This document shows, in pieces, positions 23,722 through 32,720 of a stretch of DNA of 38,961 nt. A program made the position numbers and the translations under genes. The notes under the pieces were generated by a model, which did not search any database, was not told where the DNA came from, and saw only the letters and a list, made by a program, of their open reading frames with translations. The stretch is taken from assembly GCA_964230195.1 (NCBI GenBank), contig CAXRGH010000042.1, positions 1 through 38,961 of the forward strand, read 5' to 3'. Source of the DNA: CAXRGH01 sp964230195 (GTDB lineage Bacteria; Pseudomonadota; Gammaproteobacteria; Enterobacterales; Alteromonadaceae). Position 1 is the stretch's first letter. Each line of letters opens with the position of its first letter.

Positions 23722-24432
23722 ATGTTTCTTTCTCCATTTTTTACAAAAGAGAACGGTGCAGTTCGTATATCAGCAGAGCAGGCTAGTCAGTTTGCAAAAC
23801 AAATAGCAAACGACTTCAACCCAATCCATGATGAAAACGCCAAGCGTTTCTGTGTTCCGGGTGATCTGCTATTTGCATTGGTACTCACACAATGTGGAAC
23901 CAAGCAACAAATGCACTTTAATTTTGAAGGTATGGTTGGTAGAGACGTCAATTTACAATTACCAGAATCTCCTGAATCTCCGTTTGACGTTACAGACGGC
24001 AAGAAGACATTCCTAACGGTACATCAAGCAGGTCATACCGTCACTAATCAAAGCGGTATTGAAGCATTGATACGCAGTTATGTGGCATTTTCTGGACTGA
24101 ATTTCACTGATGTACTAGTCCCTCTAATGAAAGATGCTGGAGTAATGATCAATCCAAAGCGTCCATTGGTCATGTATCAAAATATGTCGTTTGAATTAGA
24201 TGTTTTAGAGTTTGAAAGTGTGTCATTGGAAGTTGAAAAACAAGAGCTTGTTCACAATGGAAAGCGTGGTGATGTGCTCATTAACTTCATCCTAAAAGAC
24301 GGGGACAAACTCATTGGTACTGGTAAAAAGAATCTCGTACTGAGCGGATTATCGGAATACGACCAAGCAGGTATTGATGAACTGGAAGCCGCTTACGCAA
24401 AGCGTGCTACTGGCGATGTAGTCGCTGCCTAA
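23722..24432 (+). CDS. DUF3581 family protein with MaoC-type hydratase motif
   Basis: The 236-residue protein is recognised as a DUF3581 member with no established function. Near its start it carries DFNPIHDENAKRF. This fits the D-x4-H motif (Asp31, His36) of MaoC-like hot-dog hydratases such as PhaJ, which hydrate enoyl-CoA. The rest (AGVMINPKRPLVMYQNMSFELD, then GTGKKNLVLSG) has beta strands compatible with a second hot-dog unit. A CoA-thioester substrate is therefore a reasonable inference, not a demonstrated fact. The ATG at 23722 has GATGAGA six bases upstream; a longer open frame starting at 23632 has no such site. It is followed after 14 bases by the exporter gene, probably in one operon. 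Confidence 0.78.
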   Translation: MFLSPFFTKENGAVRISAEQASQFAKQIANDFNPIHDENAKRFCVPGDLLFALVLTQCGTKQQMHFNFEGMVGRDVNLQLPESPESPFDVTDGKKTFLTVHQAGHTVTNQSGIEALIRSYVAFSGLNFTDVLVPLMKDAGVMINPKRPLVMYQNMSFELDVLEFESVSLEVEKQELVHNGKRGDVLINFILKDGDKLIGTGKKNLVLSGLSEYDQAGIDELEAAYAKRATGDVVAA

Positions 24433-24446
24433 TACATCATTAACGG

Positions 24447-25076
24447 ATGGACTTTTTACAGGGATTTATTCTTTCAGCCAGCCTGATTATTGCCATTGGT
24501 GCGCAGAATCTGTTTTTGTTGCGCCAAGGGCTTCTAAAACAACACATATTTTGGGTAGCGAGCGTATGCGTATTATGTGATGCAGCGCTAATGTTCATGG
24601 GTATTTTTGGCGTTGGTCATATACTAAAAGACAGTCCAATACTCACCGACTTACTCACTTTGTCTGGTGTAATATTCCTTGGCACATATGCCTTACTATC
24701 TCTCAAAAGAGTTGTGATGGGCCAATCATTTATTCCCGCTGACGGCGAATCCATTCAGACAACCACATCGAAATATCAAGCCATTCTTGCAACGCTAGCC
24801 GTCACCTTACTAAATCCTCATGTTTACATTGATACCTTGATGCTGATTGGTGGAGTTGCCATTCAACTCACACTCACATCAAAGTACGCATTTTTTGGTG
24901 GGGCAATGACCGCCTCTGTACTTTGGTTTTATAGTTTGGGCTATGGTGCAAGGCTTTTGCGAACAATGTTTAAACAATCTCTGCCTTGGGTAATATTAGA
25001 CATCATCACTTTTGGTGTCATGGGTTGGCTGAGTATTGATTTATTGACATCCTTACTTAATAATCACGGCTATTAA
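24447..25076 (+). CDS. argO: LysE/ArgO-family amino acid exporter
   Basis: The 209-residue inner-membrane protein has six predicted membrane segments. The first contains the family signature: FILSASLIIAIGAQNLFLLRQG. A second signature is TLLNPHVYIDTLMLIGG. ArgO exports arginine and LysE exports lysine; the substrate here is inferred from the family only. The usual LysR-type regulator gene (argP) is not adjacent. The ATG at 24447 has a weak ribosome site (AACGG), and the gene starts 14 bases after the DUF3581 gene, suggesting translation within an operon. Confidence 0.88.
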   Translation: MDFLQGFILSASLIIAIGAQNLFLLRQGLLKQHIFWVASVCVLCDAALMFMGIFGVGHILKDSPILTDLLTLSGVIFLGTYALLSLKRVVMGQSFIPADGESIQTTTSKYQAILATLAVTLLNPHVYIDTLMLIGGVAIQLTLTSKYAFFGGAMTASVLWFYSLGYGARLLRTMFKQSLPWVILDIITFGVMGWLSIDLLTSLLNNHGY

Positions 25077-25105
25077 TCATGTCTATCATTGGGTAAGTTA
25101 TTCAT

Positions 25106-25351
25106 ATGAAAATGAAAAAATTGTCGTCGCGTTACTACAACTTGGTCTTTTCATTCACAATGGCCGTGATTATGTCCGGATTGATGTCATTCGTTGTGAC
25201 TAGTCACAACCTTGGATTTTCTGACACCTTGGTCGCGAGCTGGCTGCTCGCGTGGCGATTAGCCTTTGTCATCGCATTCCCAATATTACTAATTGTCGCG
25301 CCAATGGTGAGAAAAATTACGGCACGGTTCGTTACTCTACCCAACAACTGA
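25106..25351 (+). CDS. DUF2798 small membrane protein
   Basis: The 81-residue protein has two predicted membrane helices (about 12-34 and 45-67). The pattern YYNLVFSFTMAVIMSGLMSF followed by WLLAWRLAFVIAFP is that of DUF2798. Function is unknown. The ATG at 25106 has a weak ribosome site; a second ATG two codons on is equally possible. Its TGA stop abuts the stop of djlA: both are encoded by the palindrome TGATCA at 25349-25354. Confidence 0.85.
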   Translation: MKMKKLSSRYYNLVFSFTMAVIMSGLMSFVVTSHNLGFSDTLVASWLLAWRLAFVIAFPILLIVAPMVRKITARFVTLPNN

Positions 25352-26176
25352 TCACATTCGTCGGTGCTTGGTGATCAATTCATAAGCAGACTGGATATCC
25401 TGAGACTTTTGCTTTGACATCTCAATTGCTTGTGGCGGCAAACCTTTCGCAATCAGTTTATCTGGGTGGTGTTGATTCATCAGACGCCGGTAAGCTCTTT
25501 TCAATTCAACATCGGAAGATGATGCGGCAACGCCTAGGATCTTATAAGCATCGGATAACGAATCTTTGGACACAGTGTTATCTTTTCTCTGCTGATGGCT
25601 ATAGCGATGAAATCTCAATTCAGCTTCATATGCAGACAACAAATAACTGACTTCGTCTTCACGAAACTTCAGTGCTCTGCCAACTTTGTGTAACAAGGCT
25701 TTTTCCGCATCATCCAAGTGTTGATCAACGAATGCTGCTTGAATCAATATTTCCAAGAAAATCTGCATGACGTCTCGTCTACCATGGCAAGACTGATAAA
25801 ACTCTCTTAGGGTGTCGTTTAGTGGGAATTGACTTGATTTTCCTTCTCTAAATGCAGCTTGCGCTTCTTGTAATACCTGTCCTTCTAACCCCATTTGAGA
25901 CATGACCTTAGAAGCCATATCAATCTCAGCTTTGGTGACTCTGCCATCAGCTTTGGCAATATGCCCCATCGATGCAAATAAGGCATGAAAGAAAATCGCC
26001 TGCCCTTTTAAATCATCAGCATTAGAGAAAAATTGAGAAAAGCCACCACTGTGGCGTAACGAATCGCTGTAAGATTTATCAAAAAAATAGCCCACAACAA
26101 AACCGAGAACAGCCCCCACAAGACGGCCAAACATGAAGCCAAATAATGTACCTAGAACACGTCCCCAATATTGCAC
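25352..26176 (-). CDS. djlA: Membrane-anchored DnaK co-chaperone DjlA
   Basis: The 274-residue type III membrane protein has an N-terminal Gly-rich membrane helix (about 6-31, LGTLFGFMFGRLVGAVLGF). A TerB-like helical domain follows (HALFASMGHIAKADGRVTKAEI). A C-terminal J domain carries the HPD motif at 237-239 (HHPDKL). It stimulates DnaK at the inner face of the membrane and in E. coli affects capsule regulation through Rcs. It lies 13 bases after murU in the amgK-murU-djlA operon. The order fits the usual location of djlA beside lptD, although here amgK and murU lie between them. Confidence 0.95.
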   Translation of the reverse strand: MQYWGRVLGTLFGFMFGRLVGAVLGFVVGYFFDKSYSDSLRHSGGFSQFFSNADDLKGQAIFFHALFASMGHIAKADGRVTKAEIDMASKVMSQMGLEGQVLQEAQAAFREGKSSQFPLNDTLREFYQSCHGRRDVMQIFLEILIQAAFVDQHLDDAEKALLHKVGRALKFREDEVSYLLSAYEAELRFHRYSHQQRKDNTVSKDSLSDAYKILGVAASSSDVELKRAYRRLMNQHHPDKLIAKGLPPQAIEMSKQKSQDIQSAYELITKHRRM

Positions 26177-26189
26177 GTCTGCCCCCTAT

Positions 26190-26861
26190 CTATCGCGATT
26201 CAATCTGCGCCAATCGTTCGGGCGTTCCAACATCACACCATTCCCCTGTATATTGGAACCCTGTCACTAGATGCTCGGTCATGGCCTCACGTAATAGCGG
26301 AGCCAGTTTGCGGCTTCCTGCACTTAAGCCACGAAACAACGAGGGTTGGTATAAACCAATCCCACTGTAGGTGAGACGCTCAGCCTCATTGTCATCATGT
26401 AAATAATACCCGTTAAGTGAAAAATCACCGTTTGGGTTATGCTCGGGATTAGCAACCATCATCAGATGGGCAAGTCCCAACGAGGTTTGAGTTGCGTCAA
26501 TTGTGAAATCAAATGGACAAAAAACATCACCATTGACCACCCAGAAAGCCTCATTATTTAACAACGGCAGCGCATTCACTATACCTCCTGCCGTTTCCAG
26601 TGCGGAATTCTCAGGAGAATAAACAATTTCTGCGCCAAATCGACTACCATCACCCAAGGCCGCCTCTATCATGTGTCCCAGATAAGCATGATTGATGACA
26701 ATTCTCTCAACACCAGCATCAACCAATCGCTGGATAGGATATTCAATTAGCGGTTTTCCGTGTACGGTTAATAATGGTTTAGGACAATCTGCTGTCAGTG
26801 GCATCATACGTTCACCACGGCCAGCAGCCAGTATCATGGCCTGTTTTACTGCAATCGTCAC
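26190..26861 (-). CDS. murU: N-acetylmuramate alpha-1-phosphate uridylyltransferase MurU
   Basis: The 223-residue nucleotidyltransferase opens with the signature LAAGRGERMMPLT (11-23), followed by KPLL and the VVNGDVF metal-binding segment. It converts MurNAc-1-phosphate and UTP to UDP-MurNAc. With AmgK it forms the recycling route that bypasses MurA, the fosfomycin target, as described in pseudomonads. The start is GTG at 26859-26861, overlapping the amgK stop (GTGA), which implies translational coupling. It is not a glucose-1-phosphate thymidylyltransferase: it is shorter and lies next to amgK. Confidence 0.92.
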   Translation of the reverse strand: MTIAVKQAMILAAGRGERMMPLTADCPKPLLTVHGKPLIEYPIQRLVDAGVERIVINHAYLGHMIEAALGDGSRFGAEIVYSPENSALETAGGIVNALPLLNNEAFWVVNGDVFCPFDFTIDATQTSLGLAHLMMVANPEHNPNGDFSLNGYYLHDDNEAERLTYSGIGLYQPSLFRGLSAGSRKLAPLLREAMTEHLVTGFQYTGEWCDVGTPERLAQIESR

Positions 26862-27841
26862 AATAATTTGACCTCAACCATAGGTAGTACTGTTTTCTCA
26901 ACAAATGTAGAAAAATCCATTAACTCAGGATAGTCACGAGCAACTTCTACTATATATTGCAACGTGTTTGGAATATCTTTCAAATATCCAGATTTACCAT
27001 CTCGGTGGTTCAAGCGTGCAAAAATACCGGCAGCTTTGATATGCCTTTGAATTCCCGTAAGATCAAACCAACGCTTAAACTGCTCCCACGAATACTCTGA
27101 AAAATGATCACGATGCCACGCAGCCAATATGTCAAGGATCTCGTCTTGTGGCCATCGAACATAACAATCGCGAAGTAACGAAACCGCGTCATAAGTAACG
27201 GGGCCCGTAACCGCATCTTGGAAATCGATAATGAATGGAGAGTCATCTTTTAGCAGTATATTTCGACAATGATAATCTCGGTGCACAAAGACCTGAGGTT
27301 GTTCGAAAAATATTGTCTCTAAGGAGTCATATACTGCGATTAGCATAGCCTCTTGCTGAGGTGTAGTGTGATAATCTAAATGAACTTTCAATAACCACTC
27401 TGTGAACAAACTAAATTCAGACTTCAACAAAGCTGAGTCAAACGCGGGCAAAGCATAGCCTTGGATCACCTTACACGCCTGAATATTCAACAAACACTCT
27501 AGGCTTTGCTTGTATCGTTGAACGAAAGTTTGCGAGGATAGGTGTTGACTAAGCAGTTCATCTCCACCATCACTAAGTGCCATAAAGCCTTTCTCATAAT
27601 TGACTGCATGAACAATAGGCACTGGTACATTTGTTCGTAGTAAACCTTCAGCAATAGCGACAAACCCAGGATTATTTTCCGTGTCTACCGGTGCATCAAC
27701 GCCGATCAATATGTCATTTTCAGGTGTTTCAAAGCGAAAATATCGACGAAAACTTGCATCACCTGAAATGAGTAATAAAGAGTCAGGGCGATAGAGGCCT
27801 TGATTGTCCAGCCACTCAATAAGTTGTTGTTCTCGAGTCAT
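26858..27841 (-). CDS. amgK: N-acetylmuramate/N-acetylglucosamine kinase AmgK
   Basis: This 327-residue sugar kinase has the aminoglycoside-phosphotransferase fold. The catalytic loop is VHRDYHCRNIL (Asp189) and the metal-binding loop is IIDFQDA (204-210). A nucleotide-loop candidate is GDASFRRYFRF (27-37). It phosphorylates the anomeric position of MurNAc and GlcNAc released by cell-wall turnover. It is the first gene of amgK-murU-djlA. The start ATG (27839-27841) has no clear ribosome site, only A/T-rich sequence upstream. A promoter is predicted at 27873-27901, and the operon is divergent from lptD. Confidence 0.93.
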   Translation of the reverse strand: MTREQQLIEWLDNQGLYRPDSLLLISGDASFRRYFRFETPENDILIGVDAPVDTENNPGFVAIAEGLLRTNVPVPIVHAVNYEKGFMALSDGGDELLSQHLSSQTFVQRYKQSLECLLNIQACKVIQGYALPAFDSALLKSEFSLFTEWLLKVHLDYHTTPQQEAMLIAVYDSLETIFFEQPQVFVHRDYHCRNILLKDDSPFIIDFQDAVTGPVTYDAVSLLRDCYVRWPQDEILDILAAWHRDHFSEYSWEQFKRWFDLTGIQRHIKAAGIFARLNHRDGKSGYLKDIPNTLQYIVEVARDYPELMDFSTFVEKTVLPMVEVKLL

Positions 27842-27872
27842 AAAATATAAAACTAAAAAGTTGGTTTAACGC

Positions 27873-27901
27873 ACTATATCGAATAGAATTAAACTTGAGA
27901 A
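27873..27901 (-). promoter_or_regulatory. Candidate sigma-70 promoter of amgK-murU-djlA
   Basis: The minus strand has a -35 box TTCTCA (27896-27901), a 17-base spacer and a -10 box TATAGT (27873-27878). The start of transcription would be near 27866, giving a leader of about 25 bases. Confidence 0.5.
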
Positions 27902-28021
27902 GCGAATTGTGCCGAAACAACGTACCGTTCCTCACCTTAATTTACCGTTTTACATGATTCCGAAGTTTTGTTGATGGCGTGATGTGAAACCACAGCTTTT
28001 CGCCCAGATTAGGATAACAAA

Positions 28022-30274
28022 TTGCCATTTAAACTTTACAGATGTTCAATAATCAACCAGCTTAAGCATGGGCTATTGCTAACTGTAATCATTGGGTTTT
28101 CAGCGCATTCTCAGGAGTGTCCGACCCCCGAAAACATTAATCATTCAGTAAAAACCGAGGTTGTTGACGGTGTTGAAGTCTATGCAGAGAAAGCCGTTAT
28201 CTCGCAAGACACGCTTGCTGAGTTTTCAGGAAATGTTGAAATTTTAAGTAATGCAACCAAGCTTTCGGCTCACAGTGCAATAATTGATAAAAATAACCAG
28301 ATCATTTCGGCAAAGCAGGGAATTACGTATACCGGTAGCACAATGCAGGTGCGAGGTAATGATGCAACTCTCGATTTTGCAACCAGTAAAATCTCATTTA
28401 AAGATACAACATTTGAAATGTCTAATTTCAACGGCAGAGGTAAAGCTGACACTATTCGTTTTAGTGAAACCGATGGGGTTTTGTTGGAAGGGATTGCATT
28501 TTCGAGCTGCCCTGACAATAAGAAAGATTGGGAAATTCGTGCAGACTCATTTCAAATAGCACCAGGTGACGTCATGGCCGTCACGCGCGGAACACGTTTT
28601 TATATTGACGATGTACCGCTGTTTTATCTGCCCTATTTTAGTTTTCCTGCCACCGAACTTAGACAAAGCGGCTTATTGTTCCCAAAGATATCAAACCGAG
28701 ACAGAACGGGCTTTAGTTACGAACAACCTTACTATTTTAATATTGCACCCAATATTGATGCTACCCTGTCACCGCGTTTGATGGCATTAAAAGGACTACA
28801 ACTGAAGAGTGAACTTCGTTATTTGACAACTCGTCATCAGGGGCAACTTCATGTTGAATATCTCAACGATAATGATTTCGAGTCAGGCGATAATGACCGC
28901 TATTTCTCCCGGTTATTTCACACGACTCAATTGAATAAACAGTGGCGAATCGACCTTGACTTTAACCACTTAAGCGACAGCAACTATATCACCGATTTAG
29001 GTTCACACATTTACAATCGTACCGATACCCAATTAGCGCAAAATATTAACGTTAATTACCTAGATGAGAGGCTACACTTTAACTTAAATGCAACTGACTT
29101 TCTGGTATTGGGTGTTCATACTGAACGCTACCGAACTCGCCCTGAACTTAGCCTTAGTTACGACGCAATAAAGAAACGACATTTCAAACTTAATTTACAC
29201 ACAGAACTCGCAGAGTTCACTAGTAGTAATCCAGACTTACCGTCTGCCACTCGCTGGCACGTCGAACCAACGTTGACGCTGCCCTACAGTTCATCATGGG
29301 GAGAGGTCGCCGCTGAGGGCAAACTGTTCCATACCCAATATTGGCAGAAAACGACTTCGCAGCAGACAAGTGAGCAACCACTAAAAGAAAATGTGACCCG
29401 TTCAATATTCCAAGGTCGACTATTCGGACAATTGAATTTCGAGCGCGAATTATCACTCGCCGGAGGGCAATATTTGCAGACACTGGAGCCCAAAGTACAG
29501 TACCTTTATACACAGCATCAGCAGCAAAATGATATCGGCATCTATGATGCAACGGAAATGCTGAATGACTTTCACGGTCTATTTCGTGGCCGACAATATA
29601 CTGGCCTTGACCGGATAGACCATAATGACCAAATCACAGTGGGTATGACATCGCGTTTATTTAATGCCAATGCTCAAGAAGTATTGAGCCTGAGCGTTGG
29701 TCAAATTTTTCATATTAATCAACACGATATAATGCAAAGCAAGTCAAGCAACAATGATCTTGAGAAATCCTCTTTAGCAGCTGAAGTCAATTGGAATATT
29801 TCAGAACAATGGAGTGTCAGAACACAGTTGCAGCTGTCTGAACGTAATTCAAATCTCGAAAAAGCCAACATTAACGTGGATTATCGTGCCGGTGCTGGAA
29901 AATTGATCCAAATTAACCATCGCTATGCAGAGCAAATTTCTCGACAAGAAATTGATCAATCAGGGGTTACTATTGCTTGGCCATTTTCAAAGCAATGGCA
30001 GGGCGTCGCGAGAGTCTACTACGACGGAACTGAAGAACGAATCATTGAAAACTATATAGGATTTCAATATCAATCCTGTTGCTGGGCAATTCAAGTAGCC
30101 GGTGGGCGCAGTTTAGTAAACCGCTTCAACCAAAATACGATAAACAGCCTTGGAGAGTTCGATACCAACTTCAGTATTAATTTTAGTTTTACAGGTCTGG
30201 GCAGTAACAATAACATCAGTGACTTGCTTCGTGGCGGTCTGTTTGGATACCATAGGCCGTTCAGCATAGAATAA
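28022..30274 (+). CDS. lptD: LPS-assembly outer-membrane protein LptD
   Basis: The 750-residue protein inserts lipopolysaccharide into the outer leaflet with LptE. A signal sequence (about 1-30, ending SAHSQ) is followed by the LptA-like jelly-roll (VDGVEVYAEKAVISQD through KADTIRF) and a large beta-barrel. The four cysteines for the inter-domain disulfides are present: Cys33, Cys163, and the adjacent pair Cys686-Cys687 in SCCW. The start must be TTG at 28022: an in-frame TAG lies four codons upstream, AGGA is well placed, and the next Met lies beyond the signal sequence. It heads the lptD-surA-pdxA-rsmA-apaG-apaH cluster, with a 155-base gap before surA. Confidence 0.95.
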   Translation: MPFKLYRCSIINQLKHGLLLTVIIGFSAHSQECPTPENINHSVKTEVVDGVEVYAEKAVISQDTLAEFSGNVEILSNATKLSAHSAIIDKNNQIISAKQGITYTGSTMQVRGNDATLDFATSKISFKDTTFEMSNFNGRGKADTIRFSETDGVLLEGIAFSSCPDNKKDWEIRADSFQIAPGDVMAVTRGTRFYIDDVPLFYLPYFSFPATELRQSGLLFPKISNRDRTGFSYEQPYYFNIAPNIDATLSPRLMALKGLQLKSELRYLTTRHQGQLHVEYLNDNDFESGDNDRYFSRLFHTTQLNKQWRIDLDFNHLSDSNYITDLGSHIYNRTDTQLAQNINVNYLDERLHFNLNATDFLVLGVHTERYRTRPELSLSYDAIKKRHFKLNLHTELAEFTSSNPDLPSATRWHVEPTLTLPYSSSWGEVAAEGKLFHTQYWQKTTSQQTSEQPLKENVTRSIFQGRLFGQLNFERELSLAGGQYLQTLEPKVQYLYTQHQQQNDIGIYDATEMLNDFHGLFRGRQYTGLDRIDHNDQITVGMTSRLFNANAQEVLSLSVGQIFHINQHDIMQSKSSNNDLEKSSLAAEVNWNISEQWSVRTQLQLSERNSNLEKANINVDYRAGAGKLIQINHRYAEQISRQEIDQSGVTIAWPFSKQWQGVARVYYDGTEERIIENYIGFQYQSCCWAIQVAGGRSLVNRFNQNTINSLGEFDTNFSINFSFTGLGSNNNISDLLRGGLFGYHRPFSIE

Positions 30275-30429
30275 ACGTTGAACTCTTTGGCAATAGTTGA
30301 CTCTATAGGCCAAACCGCGGTTGCAATGAAAGATACCAATCCTACTGAAAACTGATACACTATGAGTCCATCAGGTATCCCCCCACAGGGCGTTGAAACC
30401 ATTGAATTAAACACCAAGAAGATAAAGAA

Positions 30430-31710
30430 ATGAAACGTATTTGCATTATCCTAATTGCCGCACTTCTCAGTCAAAACGCGTTCGCAGAACAAAACATTAT
30501 TGATCGTGTGTCCGTCATTGTTGATCAAGGTATTGTATTAGAGAGTGAAATTGAGGCTTTAACTAATCGCGTTAAAAAGTCAGCGTTAGCTAAGGGTCAA
30601 CAATTACCTTCAGACCGAGCCCTTCGGACACAGGCAACAGAAAAACTCATTATGACGAGCTTGCAAATGCAACGTGCAACACAAATGGGTATCCAAATCA
30701 GTGATATTCAGCTCGACCAAACTATCGCAAACATTGCCCGTGATGAAGGCAAAACCTTCGAACAATTGCGCAGAGAAGTTGAAAGTGCGGGTGAAGACTT
30801 TCAACAATACCGAGAGGACGTCAAAACCGAACTTGTCACCAGCGAAGTAACACGAGCCAATGTCAGACGTCGCATCTATGTGAGTCCGCAAGAGATCACT
30901 GCTCTCGTAAAACTCATGGATGCACAAGGTGAAAAACAAACCGAGTTTCGTGTTGGACATATTTTGATAGGTTTTCCTCCCAAGCCAACGGAAGATGACA
31001 TTGAAAAGGCAAAAGAAAACGCCGAAAAGATCCTTAAGTTGCTCAACAATGGCTCAAATTTTGAAAAAGTAGCCATTGGTTCATCATCGGGCTCAGAAGC
31101 ACTGAAAGGTGGTGACATGGGTTGGATGAATGTTAATGCAATGCCTACATTATTCGCAGAAGCCATCCAGAATCGTAAGAAAGGCGATATTGTAGGGCCA
31201 ATCAGAAGTGGAGCAGGTTTCCATATTCTGAAGTTAAATGATGTTCGCGGACAAGAAATTGTTGAAGTTGAAGAAATTAAAGCTCGTCATATATTGGTTA
31301 AGTCTACGGTTATTCAAAGCGAGCAGCGTACCAAGGAAATCCTCTCTGAATTCAAAGCCAAAATTGAAGCTGGAGAAGCAGACTTTGCTGAATTAGCGAA
31401 AGAGCACTCAGAAGATCCAGGCTCAGGCCTACAAGGCGGAGAACTTGGGTGGGCAGATCCCTCTACTTACACCGCCGCCTTTAAAGATACACTCACACGT
31501 TTAGCCATTGATGAAATCAGCGAACCATTCAAAACTGAATTCGGCTGGCACATTGCGCAAGTTCAAGGAAAGCGCAAGCAAGATGTCAGTGATCGAGTGA
31601 AGCAAAATAAAGCCTATCAACTATTATTTAATCGTAAGTTTGGTGAAGAAGCCGAATCATGGCTACGAGAACTCCGTGAGTCTGCTTACGTTGAAATAGT
31701 GAACGAATAA
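30430..31710 (+). CDS. surA: Periplasmic chaperone and peptidyl-prolyl isomerase SurA
   Basis: The 426-residue protein has a signal peptide cleaved after NAFA (residue 19) and a long N-terminal chaperone region. Two parvulin domains follow, near 172-273 (FRVGHILIGF) and near 284-383 (IKARHILVKS; GWADPSTY), and then a C-terminal helix. It escorts outer-membrane proteins, including LptD, to the BAM complex. The ATG at 30430 has AAGAAG upstream. Position directly after lptD is the classical one. The 155-base gap before it has no clear promoter or terminator. Confidence 0.96.
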   Translation: MKRICIILIAALLSQNAFAEQNIIDRVSVIVDQGIVLESEIEALTNRVKKSALAKGQQLPSDRALRTQATEKLIMTSLQMQRATQMGIQISDIQLDQTIANIARDEGKTFEQLRREVESAGEDFQQYREDVKTELVTSEVTRANVRRRIYVSPQEITALVKLMDAQGEKQTEFRVGHILIGFPPKPTEDDIEKAKENAEKILKLLNNGSNFEKVAIGSSSGSEALKGGDMGWMNVNAMPTLFAEAIQNRKKGDIVGPIRSGAGFHILKLNDVRGQEIVEVEEIKARHILVKSTVIQSEQRTKEILSEFKAKIEAGEADFAELAKEHSEDPGSGLQGGELGWADPSTYTAAFKDTLTRLAIDEISEPFKTEFGWHIAQVQGKRKQDVSDRVKQNKAYQLLFNRKFGEEAESWLRELRESAYVEIVNE

Positions 31711-31724
31711 AACAGAAATTCCAA

Positions 31725-32720
31725 ATGACAAAAAGAATTGCAATTACGCCGGGCGAACCCGCTGGGATCGGCCCGGATATTACACTTGCCATTGCTCAAA
31801 AAGAATGGCCTGAACAACTCGTCGTTTTTGCTGACAAAGAGATGCTCGAAGCACGTGCGGACGCATTAAGTATAAACATCAACTTTATTGATTTTGATTC
31901 ATCAACAACACAAGCTCAACGCGCTGGTGAGTTATATATTGTTCATGTCCCGTGTAATGCACCGGTTGTTGCCGGAGAATTGAATCCTGACAACGGCCAA
32001 TATGTTGTTGAAACTCTGCGCCAAGCGTGTGAAGGCAATATGAATGGAATGTTTGATGCCGTTGTCACCGGACCGGTTCACAAGGGTATTATTAATCGTT
32101 CTGGCGTTTCTTTCAGTGGGCACACCGAATTTTTTGCTCATCAAGCCAATACCCCTGATGTTGTCATGATGCTGGCGACCGAAGGGTTAAGAGTTGCACT
32201 TGCCACCACGCATATTCCACTCGCGTTTGTCTCACGCGCGATTACCAGAGAAAGATTACATAAAGTTATTACCATTCTCGACAACGATCTTAAAACCAAA
32301 TTTGGCATCGCCAAACCTCATATTTACGTCTGTGGTCTCAACCCTCACGCTGGCGAAGACGGCCATTTAGGAACGGAAGAGATTGACACAATCATCCCGA
32401 GTCTCAATGAACTCAGAGAGCAAGGTATTCGCTTATCTGGTCCATTGCCCGCTGATACTATCTTCCACCAAAAATACCTAGACGAAGCTGACGCTGTACT
32501 TGCCATGTACCACGATCAGGGCCTTCCTGTTTTGAAATATAAAGGCTTTGGCAATTCAGTCAATATTACCCTAGGTTTACCTTTTGTCCGCACATCTGTT
32601 GACCATGGTACAGCAGTCGATCTTGCCGGCACGGGTAAAGCAGACTCAGGAAGTTTTATCACCGCCATTGACGAGGCCATAAAACTTGCAAATTCAAGCA
32701 CAGGTGGTCTGGATGAGTAA
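31725..32720 (+). CDS. pdxA: 4-hydroxythreonine-4-phosphate dehydrogenase PdxA
   Basis: The 331-residue NAD-dependent enzyme of pyridoxal 5'-phosphate synthesis oxidises and decarboxylates 4-phosphohydroxy-threonine. The signature TPGEPAGIGPD is at 8-18. The metal-binding histidines lie in SGHTEFFA, NPHAGEDGHLG and MYHDQGLPVLK. It starts 14 bases after surA with a weak ribosome site. Its last codons overlap the rsmA start by eight bases. Confidence 0.97.
   Translation: MTKRIAITPGEPAGIGPDITLAIAQKEWPEQLVVFADKEMLEARADALSININFIDFDSSTTQAQRAGELYIVHVPCNAPVVAGELNPDNGQYVVETLRQACEGNMNGMFDAVVTGPVHKGIINRSGVSFSGHTEFFAHQANTPDVVMMLATEGLRVALATTHIPLAFVSRAITRERLHKVITILDNDLKTKFGIAKPHIYVCGLNPHAGEDGHLGTEEIDTIIPSLNELREQGIRLSGPLPADTIFHQKYLDEADAVLAMYHDQGLPVLKYKGFGNSVNITLGLPFVRTSVDHGTAVDLAGTGKADSGSFITAIDEAIKLANSSTGGLDE

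Noticed and set aside
27891..27917. Possible sigma-E promoter of lptD (AAACTT-N16-CGAAA)
   Set aside because: E. coli lptD is under sigma-E, but the -10 here matches only 3 of 5 positions and the -35 lacks the leading GG, so I do not call it.
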